A DNA stretch of 64,000 nt from Rhodocaloribacter litoris. GTDB taxonomy: Bacteria; Bacteroidota; Rhodothermia; Rhodothermales; ISCAR-4553. Both the position numbers and the translations under genes were made by a program. The notes beneath the pieces are model-generated. The model was not told where the DNA came from, made no database searches, and saw only the letters and a program-made list of their open reading frames with translations. The stretch is from assembly GCF_011682235.2 (NCBI RefSeq), contig NZ_CP076718.1:2117782-2181781 (forward strand). The letters run 5' to 3'. Position 1 is the stretch's first letter. Each line of letters begins with the position of its first letter. Below, one piece after another: positions 15,471 to 23,865 of the stretch.

Positions 15471-17337
15471 GTGACGCGCCGGCTCCCGGCAGGCTCCAGT
15501 ACCACGTCCCGCCCGGCCTCGGCGGCACCTGCTCGACGACGACGCCCAGGCCCTTCTTTGCCCGGCGCAGCGTCTTCTCGCTGATGCCCCGGGCCTCGGC
15601 CTCGGCAAACAGGTCACGGGCCGGCACCGGGTCGGCGGCCGATGCCAGGCGCTCCCGGAGCCAGTCGGCGGCCTCGTCACGCGGGCGCTCGGCCTTCGGG
15701 CGGGCCAGCAGGTCGCGGGCCGTGAGCGGCGTCGTCCCCCCCCAGCGGATCACGCCCGTGTCCGGGTCGTGCTCGCTGCTCTCCAGGCGCAGCACCAGCG
15801 ACGGGCGCCACGCGCCAACGTTGGCCTTTGTCGTGGCCAGCACGCGCACGCCGTCGGCCGTCTCGTGCTCCGGATGCGACGCGAGCAGGAGCCCGAGACG
15901 GGCCTGCCCGATGATGCCGATGGAGCCACCGCCACGATAGAGCGGGTCCCCGCCGGTCATCTTGTTGAGATGGCGGACGACCAGGGCGGCGCAGCCGCAG
16001 CGCTCGCAGAGCAGGGCGAGCGGCGTCAGGGCGCGGCGGACGTCGGCGTCCCGGTGGGCGTTGATCCGGTCGCCCAGGTGCGCCATGATCGGATCGACGA
16101 CGAGCAGGGCGGCGCCCGTCTCCTGGACGACGGCCTCGATGGCGTCGATGTGATCGGGCAGGCGCGGCACGGTCAGGTCCTCGCCCTCCCGGACGGCCTG
16201 GATGACGTGGACGCGGCTCAGGTCGGCCCCGGCCTCCTCCAGGCGCGGGCGGATCGTGTCGGCGATGCCGTCCTCGCAGGTGACGATGACGACGGCGGCC
16301 GGCTCACCGGGCGGTGCGTCGGGTGCGTCGGGCCACGGCCGGCCCGTCGTGATGCGGGCGGCCAGGTCGCAATAGAGCGTCGACTTGCCCAGGCCGGGAT
16401 CGCCGTCGAGGATGGTGAGTTTGCCCAGGGCCAGGCGGCCGGGCCAGAGCCAGCGGATGGCCTCTCGCTCGACGTCAGCGACGCGCACGGCCAGAGCCCG
16501 GGTATCGTGGGATCGCGCCTCCTGCGGACGCTCAGGCGGCTCAGGCGGCGTCTCGGGCGGCGCCTCCAGCGGCGGCGTCTCGCGGATGACGCGGCGCAGG
16601 TCCGCCGGTCGGTGGCCGGCATCGAGCCAGTCGGAGACGTCGCCCCTCTCGGGCAGGCCAGGTAGCTCGACGACGCGGACGGAGCGGGCCACGCCCCACA
16701 CGGCCCGGGCCACCTCGGCGGCGTGCCGGCGGCCGGGCTCGTCGTTGTCCGGCAGGATGACGACGTGGGCGCCTCGCAGGGCCTCGCTGTACTCATCTCG
16801 CCACTTCCCCGCCCCGCCCGGGCACGTCGTGGCCGTGAAGCCCAGGGCGGCCAGGCGGTCGGCATCCTTCTCACCCTCGACGACGCAGACGACGCGGCCG
16901 GCGCGGGCGGCCTCGATGACCTCGGGCAGGCGGTAGAGCACGCGGCGGGTGTTCCCCAGGCCCGGCACCCAGCGGTCGCCCTCCCGGCGGTACTGGACGA
17001 AGCGCTTGGGCTGGTACCGGCGCACCTCGTAGAGCGGGCGGCCCTCCTCGTCGCGGTAGGTGTAGCGGGCCGTCTCGATGGGCGGCGGTGCGGGCTCCCG
17101 GCCACGGCGGCCGTCACCGGACGCGGCCGGCATCAGGTCGGCCAGGGTCAGGCCCAGAGCCTCCACGACGGCCTCGGTGGAGCAGCCGGCATGGCAGTAG
17201 AGGAGCACGCGGCCGCCCTCGCCCTCCGAGACTGACAGCGACGGCTCTCGGTCCTCGTGCGCCGGGCAGCGGGCCGCGTAGCCGCTCCCGGACGGGCGGA
17301 CGCCGTGGAGACGGCGCAGCAGGTCCTCGAGCCTCAT
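15367..17337 (-). CDS. Primase-helicase (CHC2 zinc finger, Toprim, RepA-like ATPase)
   Basis: A 656-residue replication protein. A CHC2-type zinc site lies at C24, H27, C48 and C52. A Toprim-like region at about 130-250 has VVCVVEGEKDADRLAALG and VVILPDNDEPG. A RecA-fold RepA-like ATPase follows at about 290-520 with Walker A ILDGDPGLGKSTL and LLVVDPIMAH as the likely Walker B. The C-terminal 100 residues look like a winged-helix tail. It should prime and unwind the excised element. Its start overlaps the 58-residue gene by ATGA, and iteron-like repeats overlap its 3' end. Confidence 0.85.
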   Translation of the reverse strand: MRLEDLLRRLHGVRPSGSGYAARCPAHEDREPSLSVSEGEGGRVLLYCHAGCSTEAVVEALGLTLADLMPAASGDGRRGREPAPPPIETARYTYRDEEGRPLYEVRRYQPKRFVQYRREGDRWVPGLGNTRRVLYRLPEVIEAARAGRVVCVVEGEKDADRLAALGFTATTCPGGAGKWRDEYSEALRGAHVVILPDNDEPGRRHAAEVARAVWGVARSVRVVELPGLPERGDVSDWLDAGHRPADLRRVIRETPPLEAPPETPPEPPERPQEARSHDTRALAVRVADVEREAIRWLWPGRLALGKLTILDGDPGLGKSTLYCDLAARITTGRPWPDAPDAPPGEPAAVVIVTCEDGIADTIRPRLEEAGADLSRVHVIQAVREGEDLTVPRLPDHIDAIEAVVQETGAALLVVDPIMAHLGDRINAHRDADVRRALTPLALLCERCGCAALVVRHLNKMTGGDPLYRGGGSIGIIGQARLGLLLASHPEHETADGVRVLATTKANVGAWRPSLVLRLESSEHDPDTGVIRWGGTTPLTARDLLARPKAERPRDEAADWLRERLASAADPVPARDLFAEAEARGISEKTLRRAKKGLGVVVEQVPPRPGGTWYWSLPGAGASHICSDNVFDVPEAPDGQFYKSGHLGDGADDEVPF

Positions 17338-17510
17338 CGGGCGGCCCTCCCCGCCGTCAGCCGGCGGCGTCTCGTCTCACGGGCGCGGATGCGCTCCAGG
17401 TAGGCGCGGGCGCGGGCCAGGTCCTCCGGCGTCAGCGGCTCGAAGCGGCACGCACGGCGGCGCTCCGGCGGCAGGGCGGGCGGCACCAGCGGATAGATGC
17501 GCGGGATCAT
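17334..17510 (-). CDS. 58-residue protein between excisionase and primase genes
   Basis: A small gene starting MIPRIYPLVPPALPPERR. It overlaps the stop of the excisionase-like gene by ATGA and the start of the primase-helicase by ATGA. This double coupling supports a real translated gene. The C-terminal half (LTPEDLARARAYLERIRARE) is a likely basic amphipathic helix. No family is recognised. It may simply secure coupled translation or assist the primase. Confidence 0.6.
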   Translation of the reverse strand: MIPRIYPLVPPALPPERRRACRFEPLTPEDLARARAYLERIRARETRRRRLTAGRAAR

Positions 17511-17803
17511 CGCTCGGCCCTCCGGGCGGGCACGGCGCCCTCCTCCACGTAGCGCAGCACGTCCTCGGTGCGAAACAGCACCCGGTTCCCGCGCTTGATG
17601 TAGGGCAGCTTCCGCCGCGAAGTCAGGTAGCGGATCGTCCGCTCGCTGACGCCTAGCCACTCCCGGACCTCCTCGGTCGTCAAGTAGGGCTTTGTTGTGG
17701 CCGCCCGCACGGCCCTCGGCAGGGCCTCGGTCAGGGCTCGCTGGACCTCCTCGGCGACGATCTCGCGCAGGTCCTCGGTCGATGTCAGGATGTGCTGTGC
17801 CAT
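17507..17803 (-). CDS. Excisionase-like MerR/AlpA-type DNA-binding protein
   Basis: A 98-residue protein from MAQHILTSTEDLREIV (an alternative ATG lies at 17812). The C-terminal half YLTTEEVREWLGVSERTIRY, followed by KLPYIKRGNRVLFRTEDVLRYVE, is the HTH_17 winged fold used by excisionases and AlpA-type regulators. It probably directs excision with the integrase and may regulate the primase operon it heads. A 12-bp inverted repeat overlaps its start codon, pointing to autoregulation. Confidence 0.8.
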   Translation of the reverse strand: MAQHILTSTEDLREIVAEEVQRALTEALPRAVRAATTKPYLTTEEVREWLGVSERTIRYLTSRRKLPYIKRGNRVLFRTEDVLRYVEEGAVPARRAER

Positions 17804-17839
17804 AGGACGCATAGGCTAGTGAGTATGTGCGTCCTATGG
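17800..17839. promoter_or_regulatory. 12-bp inverted repeat over the excisionase start
   Basis: CCATAGGACGCA (17800-17811) and TGCGTCCTATGG (17828-17839) are perfect complements separated by 16 bases. The left arm contains the start codon(s). It could be an operator bound by the encoded protein or an RNA hairpin hiding the ribosome site. Confidence 0.75.
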
Positions 17840-17871
17840 TAGGCCGCTGCACGCAGCACAGCCCAGGAAAA

Positions 17872-17895
17872 GCTTTCACTAAATGCGGTGAAAGC
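17872..17895. repeat. 8-bp inverted repeat GCTTTCAC/GTGAAAGC with a third half-site
   Basis: GCTTTCAC and GTGAAAGC flank eight bases; a further CTTTCAC follows directly at 17896-17902. It lies in the gap upstream of the excisionase gene, after the stop of the 339-residue gene. Operator or weak terminator are both possible. Confidence 0.5.
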
Positions 17896-17906
17896 CTTTC
17901 ACAAAA

Positions 17907-18926
17907 TCACCCCGGGCGCTTTTTTCGCCAGTTGTGGAAGCTGCGCACCAGGCTGTCTTTCGCGTCTTCCTCGTCCGTCTCCTCTTTTCGCGGCGCGTAA
18001 AACTCCGGCGGTCCGCCGATCTCATCGAGCAGCCGATCCAGGGCAGCCCGCTGGCTCAGCTTCTCGTGAAGGTGCAGGCGTTCCAGTTCCGAGAAGAAGA
18101 CGTCCCGGTCCTTCCTCAGGTCCTTCAGGCGTTCCCGGCGCCTCATCTCCGCCTCGAACAGGTCGGCCACCTCCTGCTCGGTCAGCGGCGGCACGACGCC
18201 GTACGTCTCATATTCCCAGATCGCGGCATCGAGCACAGAGAGACGAAATTGCAGCAGGTGCAGGCGTGACGCCGCTTCTTCGGCAGGATTGTCCTTCAGG
18301 GCCGCCTCCGGCAGGGCAAGGGCCTCCCGCCAGGTCAGGCGCCCCGGTAGCGGCCCGTAGGCCAGGCACTCCCCGAGCGGAAGCACCGGGAAGGTTGGGC
18401 CCAGGCGCTCGCTCCTCACAACTGCCGGCGGGATCGTCAGCGTGTACTCCGGCCCTTCACGGTCTGCGACAGGGCCGGCCACTGCCCAGTAAAAGCCTTG
18501 CTCGGGCGTGTAGGGCGGGCGCCGGCCCAGCGAGCCGGCCAGCGTCGCCTCGTCTCCGTACCGGCTCATGTGGTCCTTCAACAAGCGCAGGGTGTAGTGC
18601 AGCGTGCTTTGAGTCCGCCTCCAGGCGTAATAATTCTCCCGTGTCTGTGTCACCTGCTCGTCGAGCCGCCGGCGCAGGTGCAGCACGTCGCCGTAGCGGC
18701 CCCGGTTCAGGTCCTCGGCCACTTGATCCCACAGCCGCCTTATCATCTCGCCCACGAAGGGGTGAATCGTCAGGCGGCGCTCCCCCGGCATCCGCTCCTG
18801 AACCGCGACGAAGGGCAGCCGGATGGCCGGGCGGCCCTCGACCGGAACCTGCTCCTGCAGCCACTCCCTCAGCTTGAGCAGGGCCGCCTCACGCCCGGCC
18901 CGACCGTCGTCGTTCACTCGCTCCAT
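17907..18926 (-). CDS. Island protein of unknown function, 339 residues
   Basis: The protein starts MERVNDDGRAGREAALLK and overlaps the integrase stop by 13 bases, so the two are translated from one message. It is highly charged and helix-rich, with coiled-coil-like stretches at about 75-120 (LNRGRYGDVLHLRRRLDEQV) and 250-310 (LFEAEMRRRERLKDLRKDRD). No catalytic motif, signal peptide or membrane segment is visible. The coupling to integrase suggests a role in element maintenance or in host or helper-phage interaction, but this is only context. Confidence 0.65.
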   Translation of the reverse strand: MERVNDDGRAGREAALLKLREWLQEQVPVEGRPAIRLPFVAVQERMPGERRLTIHPFVGEMIRRLWDQVAEDLNRGRYGDVLHLRRRLDEQVTQTRENYYAWRRTQSTLHYTLRLLKDHMSRYGDEATLAGSLGRRPPYTPEQGFYWAVAGPVADREGPEYTLTIPPAVVRSERLGPTFPVLPLGECLAYGPLPGRLTWREALALPEAALKDNPAEEAASRLHLLQFRLSVLDAAIWEYETYGVVPPLTEQEVADLFEAEMRRRERLKDLRKDRDVFFSELERLHLHEKLSQRAALDRLLDEIGGPPEFYAPRKEETDEEDAKDSLVRSFHNWRKKRPG

Positions 18927-20137
18927 AACTCCCTCGCCAGGTTATCGACGGCCTGCTCGTCAAAGCTCTTGAGATAGGCCTGCGTCACTTGCAGGCTGGA
19001 GTGCCCCAGGGCCCGGCTCACGGCGTACAGGTCGCCCGTACGGCTCCGGGCGTAGTCGGCAAAGCTATGCCGGGCCGTGTGCATCGAGATCGTCTCCGGG
19101 CGCTCCAGGCCCGCCACACGGGCCGCCTCCTTGATGCCCCGGTTGAGCATCACGTTTACCGCTCCGATGGCCCGGCGCAGGCGCACGCCGTCCCCGGTGT
19201 CCCGGTCACGCAAAAGGGGCATCACGTAGGCATCGGGATCAGGACGCGTCACGCGTCCATCGTCGTCCAGGTAGTGCTCGACGATCCGGCGGGCCGGCGG
19301 CGGCAGCGGCATCGAGACGGGATTGCCGGTCTTGAGCTGGCGGTAACGGATGCGGAGCGTATCGCCGTCGCGCTCGACGTGGCGGCGTCGCAGGTTGCAC
19401 ACGTCCGAGACGCGCATGCCGCCGGCGTAAAAGGCGAGCAGGTAGGCGTCCCGGGCCAGGGCCGCCCAACTACCGGGCTCCAGGTCGGCCGCCTCCAGCG
19501 CCCGCACCTCCTCCAGCGCCAGCTTGCGCCGTACGGGCCGCTCGCCTTTGGGCAGGTCAAAGTATGCCAGCGCGTCCCGCTCGGGCGGTATTACCCCGTC
19601 CTTGACGGCCTGGCGGACGACGCGGCGCAACCGGACAAACTCCTTGCGCCGGGTGTTGGGCCGGTTGCCCACCCGGTCGCGCAGGTAGACCTCGAAGCGG
19701 CGCAGGGCCTCCCGGTCCAGGTCGGCAAAGTCGATCTCGTCGCCCAGGCACGCCCGCAGCTTGCGGAGCGTCGTCAGGTACTTTTTGCGCTCCCAGTACT
19801 GGCCGGCCTGCTCCAGGCCCTCGATGAAGCGCTCAAAGTAGCGGGTCAGGCTCCCGGCGCGTCCCTGGAGTGCGTCCTTGACGGCCTCCGGCGCGTCGGC
19901 CTCCAGGGCGGCCCGCTCGGCCTCCAGGCGCAGGTCCGCAAGGCGGGCGTTGTAGGCATCCGAGAGCGGGTGCGAGCGGCGGACCTCCTGGCGGGCCTCG
20001 TTGAAGTGGCGCGGCTCGACGTAGATGCCCGTCGAGACGTAGCGGCTCCGGCGGCGGGCCGTGATGCGGACGTAGAGCGGGGCGGTCCCGTCGGCCCGGC
20101 TCTTGTCCTTACGCTGGATGATGCGTACACTTGCCAT
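18914..20137 (-). CDS. int: Tyrosine-type site-specific recombinase (integrase)
   Basis: A 407-residue integrase starting MASVRIIQRKDKSRADG. An arm-DNA-binding N-terminus (about 1-90) of the Bacteroidetes phage/transposon type is followed by a SAM-like core-binding domain (about 95-185) and the catalytic domain. The visible catalytic residues are R242 (AGGMRVSDV), K269, H353 and R356 (HTARHSF), H379 (GHSS) and nucleophile Y388. It catalyses recombination between tRNA-Val and the element. It lies next to attR, with a strong hairpin between its start and the right end. Confidence 0.95.
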   Translation of the reverse strand: MASVRIIQRKDKSRADGTAPLYVRITARRRSRYVSTGIYVEPRHFNEARQEVRRSHPLSDAYNARLADLRLEAERAALEADAPEAVKDALQGRAGSLTRYFERFIEGLEQAGQYWERKKYLTTLRKLRACLGDEIDFADLDREALRRFEVYLRDRVGNRPNTRRKEFVRLRRVVRQAVKDGVIPPERDALAYFDLPKGERPVRRKLALEEVRALEAADLEPGSWAALARDAYLLAFYAGGMRVSDVCNLRRRHVERDGDTLRIRYRQLKTGNPVSMPLPPPARRIVEHYLDDDGRVTRPDPDAYVMPLLRDRDTGDGVRLRRAIGAVNVMLNRGIKEAARVAGLERPETISMHTARHSFADYARSRTGDLYAVSRALGHSSLQVTQAYLKSFDEQAVDNLARELWSE

Positions 20138-20155
20138 CAGCACCTCGTGTGTTGC

Positions 20156-20210
20156 GGGTGGCGTCTCTCTCTCCAGGCCAAACGGACAGGGACGCCACCC
20201 GGTGTTTTTT
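20156..20210 (+). terminator. Strong hairpin with T tract inside the island's right end
   Basis: GGGTGGCGTC (20156-20165) pairs perfectly with GACGCCACCC (20191-20200), followed by GGTGTTTTTT on the plus strand. No rightward gene ends here, so it may block antisense entry or act in the leader of the leftward integrase message, where the T tract is on the wrong side for termination. Confidence 0.6.
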
Positions 20211-20364
20211 ACCGCACGGGCGGCAACAGGTACAACAACAGGTAAAACATTTTAGGGATTTGCCTGCATCCAGTCAATGCAACGGATACCTTATTTTTGC
20301 GCCGTACGGGCCTAATTTGGCATTTTTGGGTGCAACGGCCAGCAACACAAAACGGGCTGTTGAG
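20211..20364. other. Right end of the island without genes
   Basis: This holds the arm-type motifs GGTACAACA (20229-20237) and GGTAAAACA (20241-20249) and a moderately AT-rich stretch (TTTTAGGGATTTGCC, ATTTTTGCGCC, TTTGGCATTTTTGGG) leading to attR. No reading frame here looks coding. The integrase promoter probably lies in it. Confidence 0.5.
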
Positions 20365-20380
20365 TCCCGTCGGGCCCACA
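20365..20380. repeat. Attachment site attR
   Basis: Exact copy of the 16-bp TCCCGTCGGGCCCACA found at the tRNA-Val 3' end. The sequence to its right is the original chromosomal flank of the tRNA, including its terminator. Confidence 0.9.
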
Positions 20381-20387
20381 GGTGCAG

Positions 20388-20419
20388 GCCCCGGCTTCTT
20401 CGGAAGACGGGGCTTTTTT
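20388..20419 (+). terminator. Displaced tRNA-Val terminator
   Basis: GCCCCG...CTTC-TTCG-GAAG...CGGGGC hairpin (one G/A mismatch) followed by six T. It lies 7 bases beyond attR, so before integration it would have been just downstream of tRNA-Val. The island now separates the two by 8.2 kb. Confidence 0.8.
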
Positions 20420-20502
20420 CGTGCCCGAACGGCACGAACCCACCCTGGCCCCCCTTCAAAGCAGGAAAAGGCGCGACACCGCCCGACGAAACCTCCCGCG
20501 CC

Positions 20503-20700
20503 CTAGTCTACGACAAACGTAACCTTCGCATTGACACGGTACTTGACCACCTGGTGATCCTCCACCAGGGCCTGAAAATCCTTCACGTACACACTCCGGA
20601 TGTTGCGTACGGTTTTGCCGGCCTCGGCAACCCCGTTGCGGATCGCATCCTCGATGCTTTCGCCCTCTGCGATGATCTCAATGACTTTGGCAACAGACAT
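20503..20700 (-). CDS. Dodecin
   Basis: A 65-residue protein starting MSVAKVIEIIAEGESIEDAI, preceded by GAGGAGGTTACGT. The ending VKYRVNAKVTFVVD and the single-helix, three-strand layout are typical of dodecins: hollow dodecamers that bind flavin or coenzyme A and buffer free flavins. The length is normal. It follows a DUF4332 gene by 19 bases in the same direction and is probably co-transcribed with it. Confidence 0.93.
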   Translation of the reverse strand: MSVAKVIEIIAEGESIEDAIRNGVAEAGKTVRNIRSVYVKDFQALVEDHQVVKYRVNAKVTFVVD

Positions 20701-20719
20701 ACGTAACCTCCTCAACCGG

Positions 20720-21127
20720 TTATCCGTGGGTGACGACTTTGGGCATCTCCTTCGCCTGAGCAATCCAGGCCTCGACCTGCGCGAGCACCGGCACCTGCCG
20801 CACGAGCTTTTTCTGCTCGTTGACTTCGACCATCTTTGCATGCAGGTTGGCCGCATTGCGCCGGGCCAGTTCGGCAACCGTATCGACACCGGCAGCCTCC
20901 AGTAATTCGGCATACTCTCCGCCGACGCCCTTCAGGCGCATCAGGTCCGCGTGGTTCACAAACCGGAGGATCCGCGAGGCGTCGATGCCGGTCGCCTCCG
21001 CCAGTTCCTTCCGGCCCTTCGCCGTACTTCCTTTCTCCAGCAGCTTTTCGACCGAACCCACACCGGCCTGCTTGAACTTCTCGGCCAGTGCCTCCCCGAT
21101 CCCTTCGATGGTGGTCAGTGTAGCCAT
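20720..21127 (-). CDS. DUF4332 helix-hairpin-helix protein
   Basis: A 135-residue protein starting MATLTTIEGIGEALAEKFKQ with a strong AAGGAGAT site. Two helix-hairpin-helix repeats (TIEGIGEALAEKFKQAGVGS and LMRLKGVGGEYAELLEAAGV) match the DUF4332 family, related to DNA-binding HhH folds but without assigned function. The C-terminal third is helical and lysine-rich. It lies upstream of dodecin in one transcription unit. Confidence 0.85.
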   Translation of the reverse strand: MATLTTIEGIGEALAEKFKQAGVGSVEKLLEKGSTAKGRKELAEATGIDASRILRFVNHADLMRLKGVGGEYAELLEAAGVDTVAELARRNAANLHAKMVEVNEQKKLVRQVPVLAQVEAWIAQAKEMPKVVTHG

Positions 21128-21346
21128 GATTGAATCTCCTTTTCAGATTTAACATGTTTCTAGAAGATAAGGAAGCGATATAAACCCTGGTTTTCAAGAA
21201 CGATCGAGGAGAAAAGCCGTCGGGACGAACGCGTACCGCCCACACACCACAACGCCAAAGATCTGTTTTCCAGATGCTTAAAGAGACCAACCGCCGTGCC
21301 CGTCATTCTCGTGCTGCAGCGGAAGGCCGGTGTTTGAGCCGGCCCC

Positions 21347-23860
21347 TCACCGCCGGGGGCGGGTATGGCGCGTGGGGGTGGCGGTCGTGGGGTCCTCGGG
21401 CCAGTGGTGTTTGGGATAGCGTCCCCGCAGGTCCTTGCGCACCTCGAAGTAGGTGGTACGCCAGAAGCCGGCCAGGTCTTGCGTCACCTGCACGGGACGA
21501 TGCGCGGGCGAGAGCAGGTGCAGGGTCACGGGAACGGCCCCGCCGGCGATGCGCGGGGTTTCGGTGAGGCCGAAGACCTCCTGGAGGCGGACGGCGAGCA
21601 CGGGCTGCCGGGGATCGCTGTAGTCGAGGGCGATGCGGGAGCCGCTGGGCACCTCGAGGCGATCCGGGGCCAGGCGGTCGAGGGCCCGGTGCTGCCGCCC
21701 GTCGAGCAGGCCGGCGAGCACGGCGGCGAGGTCCACCCGGCGCAGGTCGTCCAGGCGGCGGAGACCCTGCACGTACGGCCCGAGCCAGACGGGCAGGGTG
21801 GCCAGAAGGTGCTCGTCGGAAACGTCGGGCCAGTCGCCGGGCCGGTGGTAATGGAGGAAGCGGATGCGTTGCCGGAGGCGGGTGGCCTCGCGTGTCCATG
21901 GCAGGACGTGCAGCCCGATCTCCGCGATGCGGTCGAGCAGGACGCGCGCGACGGCTTCGGGCGGCGGGTCCGGCAACGGGGCCTCGGAGAGCACCACCGC
22001 GCCGAGGTGCCGCACGCGCCGGGCCCGGACCGCCTCCCGTTCCCGATCCCAGTCCACCACCTCCGTTTCCTCGATCCGCCCGGCCAGCACCGCCTCGATG
22101 TCCTCGCGCGTGAGGGCGGCGGCCCGGTGGATGCGGGCCCGGCCGGCCGGTCCGTCCACGACCGCTGCGACGAGATAGTCCTGATGCGCGAGCGGGTCGG
22201 CCTCGGAGAGGGTGGCGCGACGCCCGTCGGCCAGGCGGAAGCGACCGGGCGCGCCATCAAGGCGGGCCAGGCGGTCCGGGTAGGCCAGGGCGAGGACCCG
22301 TCCGGCGAGTGCCGTGTCCGCGGGCGGGGCGTTTCGGCGCCAGCGTTCCGCCACCTTGCGCACGCGGTGGAGGGTACCCGTCTCCACCGGATGCCCGTGC
22401 CACCATCGCCTCACCTTCCGTTCGGCCCGCAGCGTACGGAGCAGTTCGAGCCGGAGGCCGAGGTCGACCGGTGGCGGGCCCTCCTCTCCCCGCAACACAT
22501 CCTGCTCTTCGAGGAGCGCTGCCAGGTCGGCCGCCAGGGCGTGCAGGCCGAGGTTGCGTGCCTGCAGGAGCATGTGGGCCAGGCGCGGGTGGAGCGGCAG
22601 GGCCGCCATGCGCCGGCCTTCGTCCGTGAGTCGTCCCGAGGCGTCGAGGGCGCCGAGCCGGCGGAGAAGATCGCGGGCCTGCTCGAAGGCCGGCGGCGGC
22701 GGGGGATCGAGCCAGGCGATGGCGGCGGGGTCGTACACGCCCCAGGCGGCCAGGTCGAGCACGAGCGGGGCCAGGTCGGCCTCCAGGATCTCGGGCGTGC
22801 GGTGCGGCACGAGCGGCTCGTGCCGGGGCCAGAGGCGGTAGCAGACGCCCGGCGCCGTGCGCCCGGCCCGCCCGCGCCGCTGGTCGGCGGCGTCCCGGGT
22901 CACGCGGACCGTCACCAGCCGGGTCATGCCCGTGGCGGGGTCGAAGCGCGGCACCCGCATCAGCCCGCCGTCCACGACCACCCGCACCCCCTCGACGGTC
23001 AGGCTCGTCTCGGCGATGGAGGTGGCCAGCACCACCTTGCGGCGCCCTTCGGGGGCGGGTGCCAGCGCCCGCTCCTGGGCCGCATACGGCAGGTTGCCGA
23101 AGAGGGGATACACGTCCACCGCCGGCCCGACCGCCGCTTCGAGACGGGCCGCCGCCTGCCGGATCTCGGCCGCACCGGGGAGGAAGACGAGCACGTCGCC
23201 CGGGTGCCGGGCCAGCGCATGGTGGACAGCCCGCGCCACCCGCACCGGCAGCGGTCGCTCGACCCGCTCCGGCACCAGGTAGTGCGTCTCGACGGGGTAC
23301 GTCCGGCCCGCGCTCTCGACGACCGGCGCCCCGCCCAGGAAATCCGCCACCGGACGGGCCGCCAGCGTGGCCGACATCGCCAGCAGGCGCAGGTCCGGGC
23401 GCAGCACCTGCTGCACCTCGCGGCAGAGGGCCAGCCCCACGTCGGCGTGCAGGCTCCGCTCGTGAAACTCGTCGAAGATGATCAGCCCCACGCCGCTCAG
23501 CCCCGGGTCGTCGATGAGCAGGCGGGTCAGCACCCCTTCGGTGATCACTTCGATCCGCGTGCGCGGGCCGGTACGGCTATCCATCCGCATGCGATAGCCC
23601 ACCGTCTCCCCGACGCGCTCGCCCAGGAGGGCGGCCATGTAGTGGGCCGCCGCCCGGGCCGCCAGCCGCCGGGGCTCCAGCAACAGGAGGCGCTGTCCCT
23701 CGAGCCACGCCTCGCCGAGCAGGGCCAGCGGCACCCGCGTCGTCTTGCCCGCCCCCGGCGGGGCCTGCAGCACGGCGCACGGGCCCTCCGCCAGCACCGC
23801 CTTCAACGACGGCAAAACGGTCTCCACGGGCAGCACGGCAGAGGACGAACGGGCACGCAT
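21347..23860 (-). CDS. hrpB: ATP-dependent helicase HrpB
   Basis: An 837-residue DExH-box helicase. Motif I APPGAGKTT, motif II DEFH (FDEFHERSLHADVGLA), motif III SATL, and motif VI QRRGRAGR are all visible in the first 350 residues. The C-terminal half carries the HrpB-specific domain ending near residues 790-825 with PAHRPVQVTQDLAGFWRTTY. HrpB is an RNA/DNA helicase of uncertain cellular role. The gene is monocistronic here. Heptamer-period repeats start 6 bases upstream of its start codon. Confidence 0.95.
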   Translation of the reverse strand: MRARSSSAVLPVETVLPSLKAVLAEGPCAVLQAPPGAGKTTRVPLALLGEAWLEGQRLLLLEPRRLAARAAAHYMAALLGERVGETVGYRMRMDSRTGPRTRIEVITEGVLTRLLIDDPGLSGVGLIIFDEFHERSLHADVGLALCREVQQVLRPDLRLLAMSATLAARPVADFLGGAPVVESAGRTYPVETHYLVPERVERPLPVRVARAVHHALARHPGDVLVFLPGAAEIRQAAARLEAAVGPAVDVYPLFGNLPYAAQERALAPAPEGRRKVVLATSIAETSLTVEGVRVVVDGGLMRVPRFDPATGMTRLVTVRVTRDAADQRRGRAGRTAPGVCYRLWPRHEPLVPHRTPEILEADLAPLVLDLAAWGVYDPAAIAWLDPPPPPAFEQARDLLRRLGALDASGRLTDEGRRMAALPLHPRLAHMLLQARNLGLHALAADLAALLEEQDVLRGEEGPPPVDLGLRLELLRTLRAERKVRRWWHGHPVETGTLHRVRKVAERWRRNAPPADTALAGRVLALAYPDRLARLDGAPGRFRLADGRRATLSEADPLAHQDYLVAAVVDGPAGRARIHRAAALTREDIEAVLAGRIEETEVVDWDREREAVRARRVRHLGAVVLSEAPLPDPPPEAVARVLLDRIAEIGLHVLPWTREATRLRQRIRFLHYHRPGDWPDVSDEHLLATLPVWLGPYVQGLRRLDDLRRVDLAAVLAGLLDGRQHRALDRLAPDRLEVPSGSRIALDYSDPRQPVLAVRLQEVFGLTETPRIAGGAVPVTLHLLSPAHRPVQVTQDLAGFWRTTYFEVRKDLRGRYPKHHWPEDPTTATPTRHTRPRR

Positions 23861-23865
23861 GTCGC

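Larger units (their letters stand above)
12192..20380. mobile_element. Integrated island at tRNA-Val (satellite-like integrative element)
   Basis: An 8.2-kb element bounded by a 16-bp direct repeat, one copy being the tRNA-Val 3' end. All eleven genes point left: Xre-like regulator, SH3-barrel protein, Mor-like regulator, Cys/His-rich protein, PD-(D/E)XK-like nuclease, unknown 182-residue protein, primase-helicase, 58-residue protein, excisionase-like protein, unknown 339-residue protein and tyrosine integrase. There are no capsid, tail, lysis, relaxase or transfer genes. Integrase, excisionase and primase-helicase with adjacent iteron-like repeats form the core plan of phage-inducible islands and other replicating integrative elements. 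That classification is inference. Confidence 0.85.

Noticed and set aside
12192-20380. Full prophage
   Set aside because: No terminase, portal, capsid, tail or lysis genes are present, and the element is only 8.2 kb.
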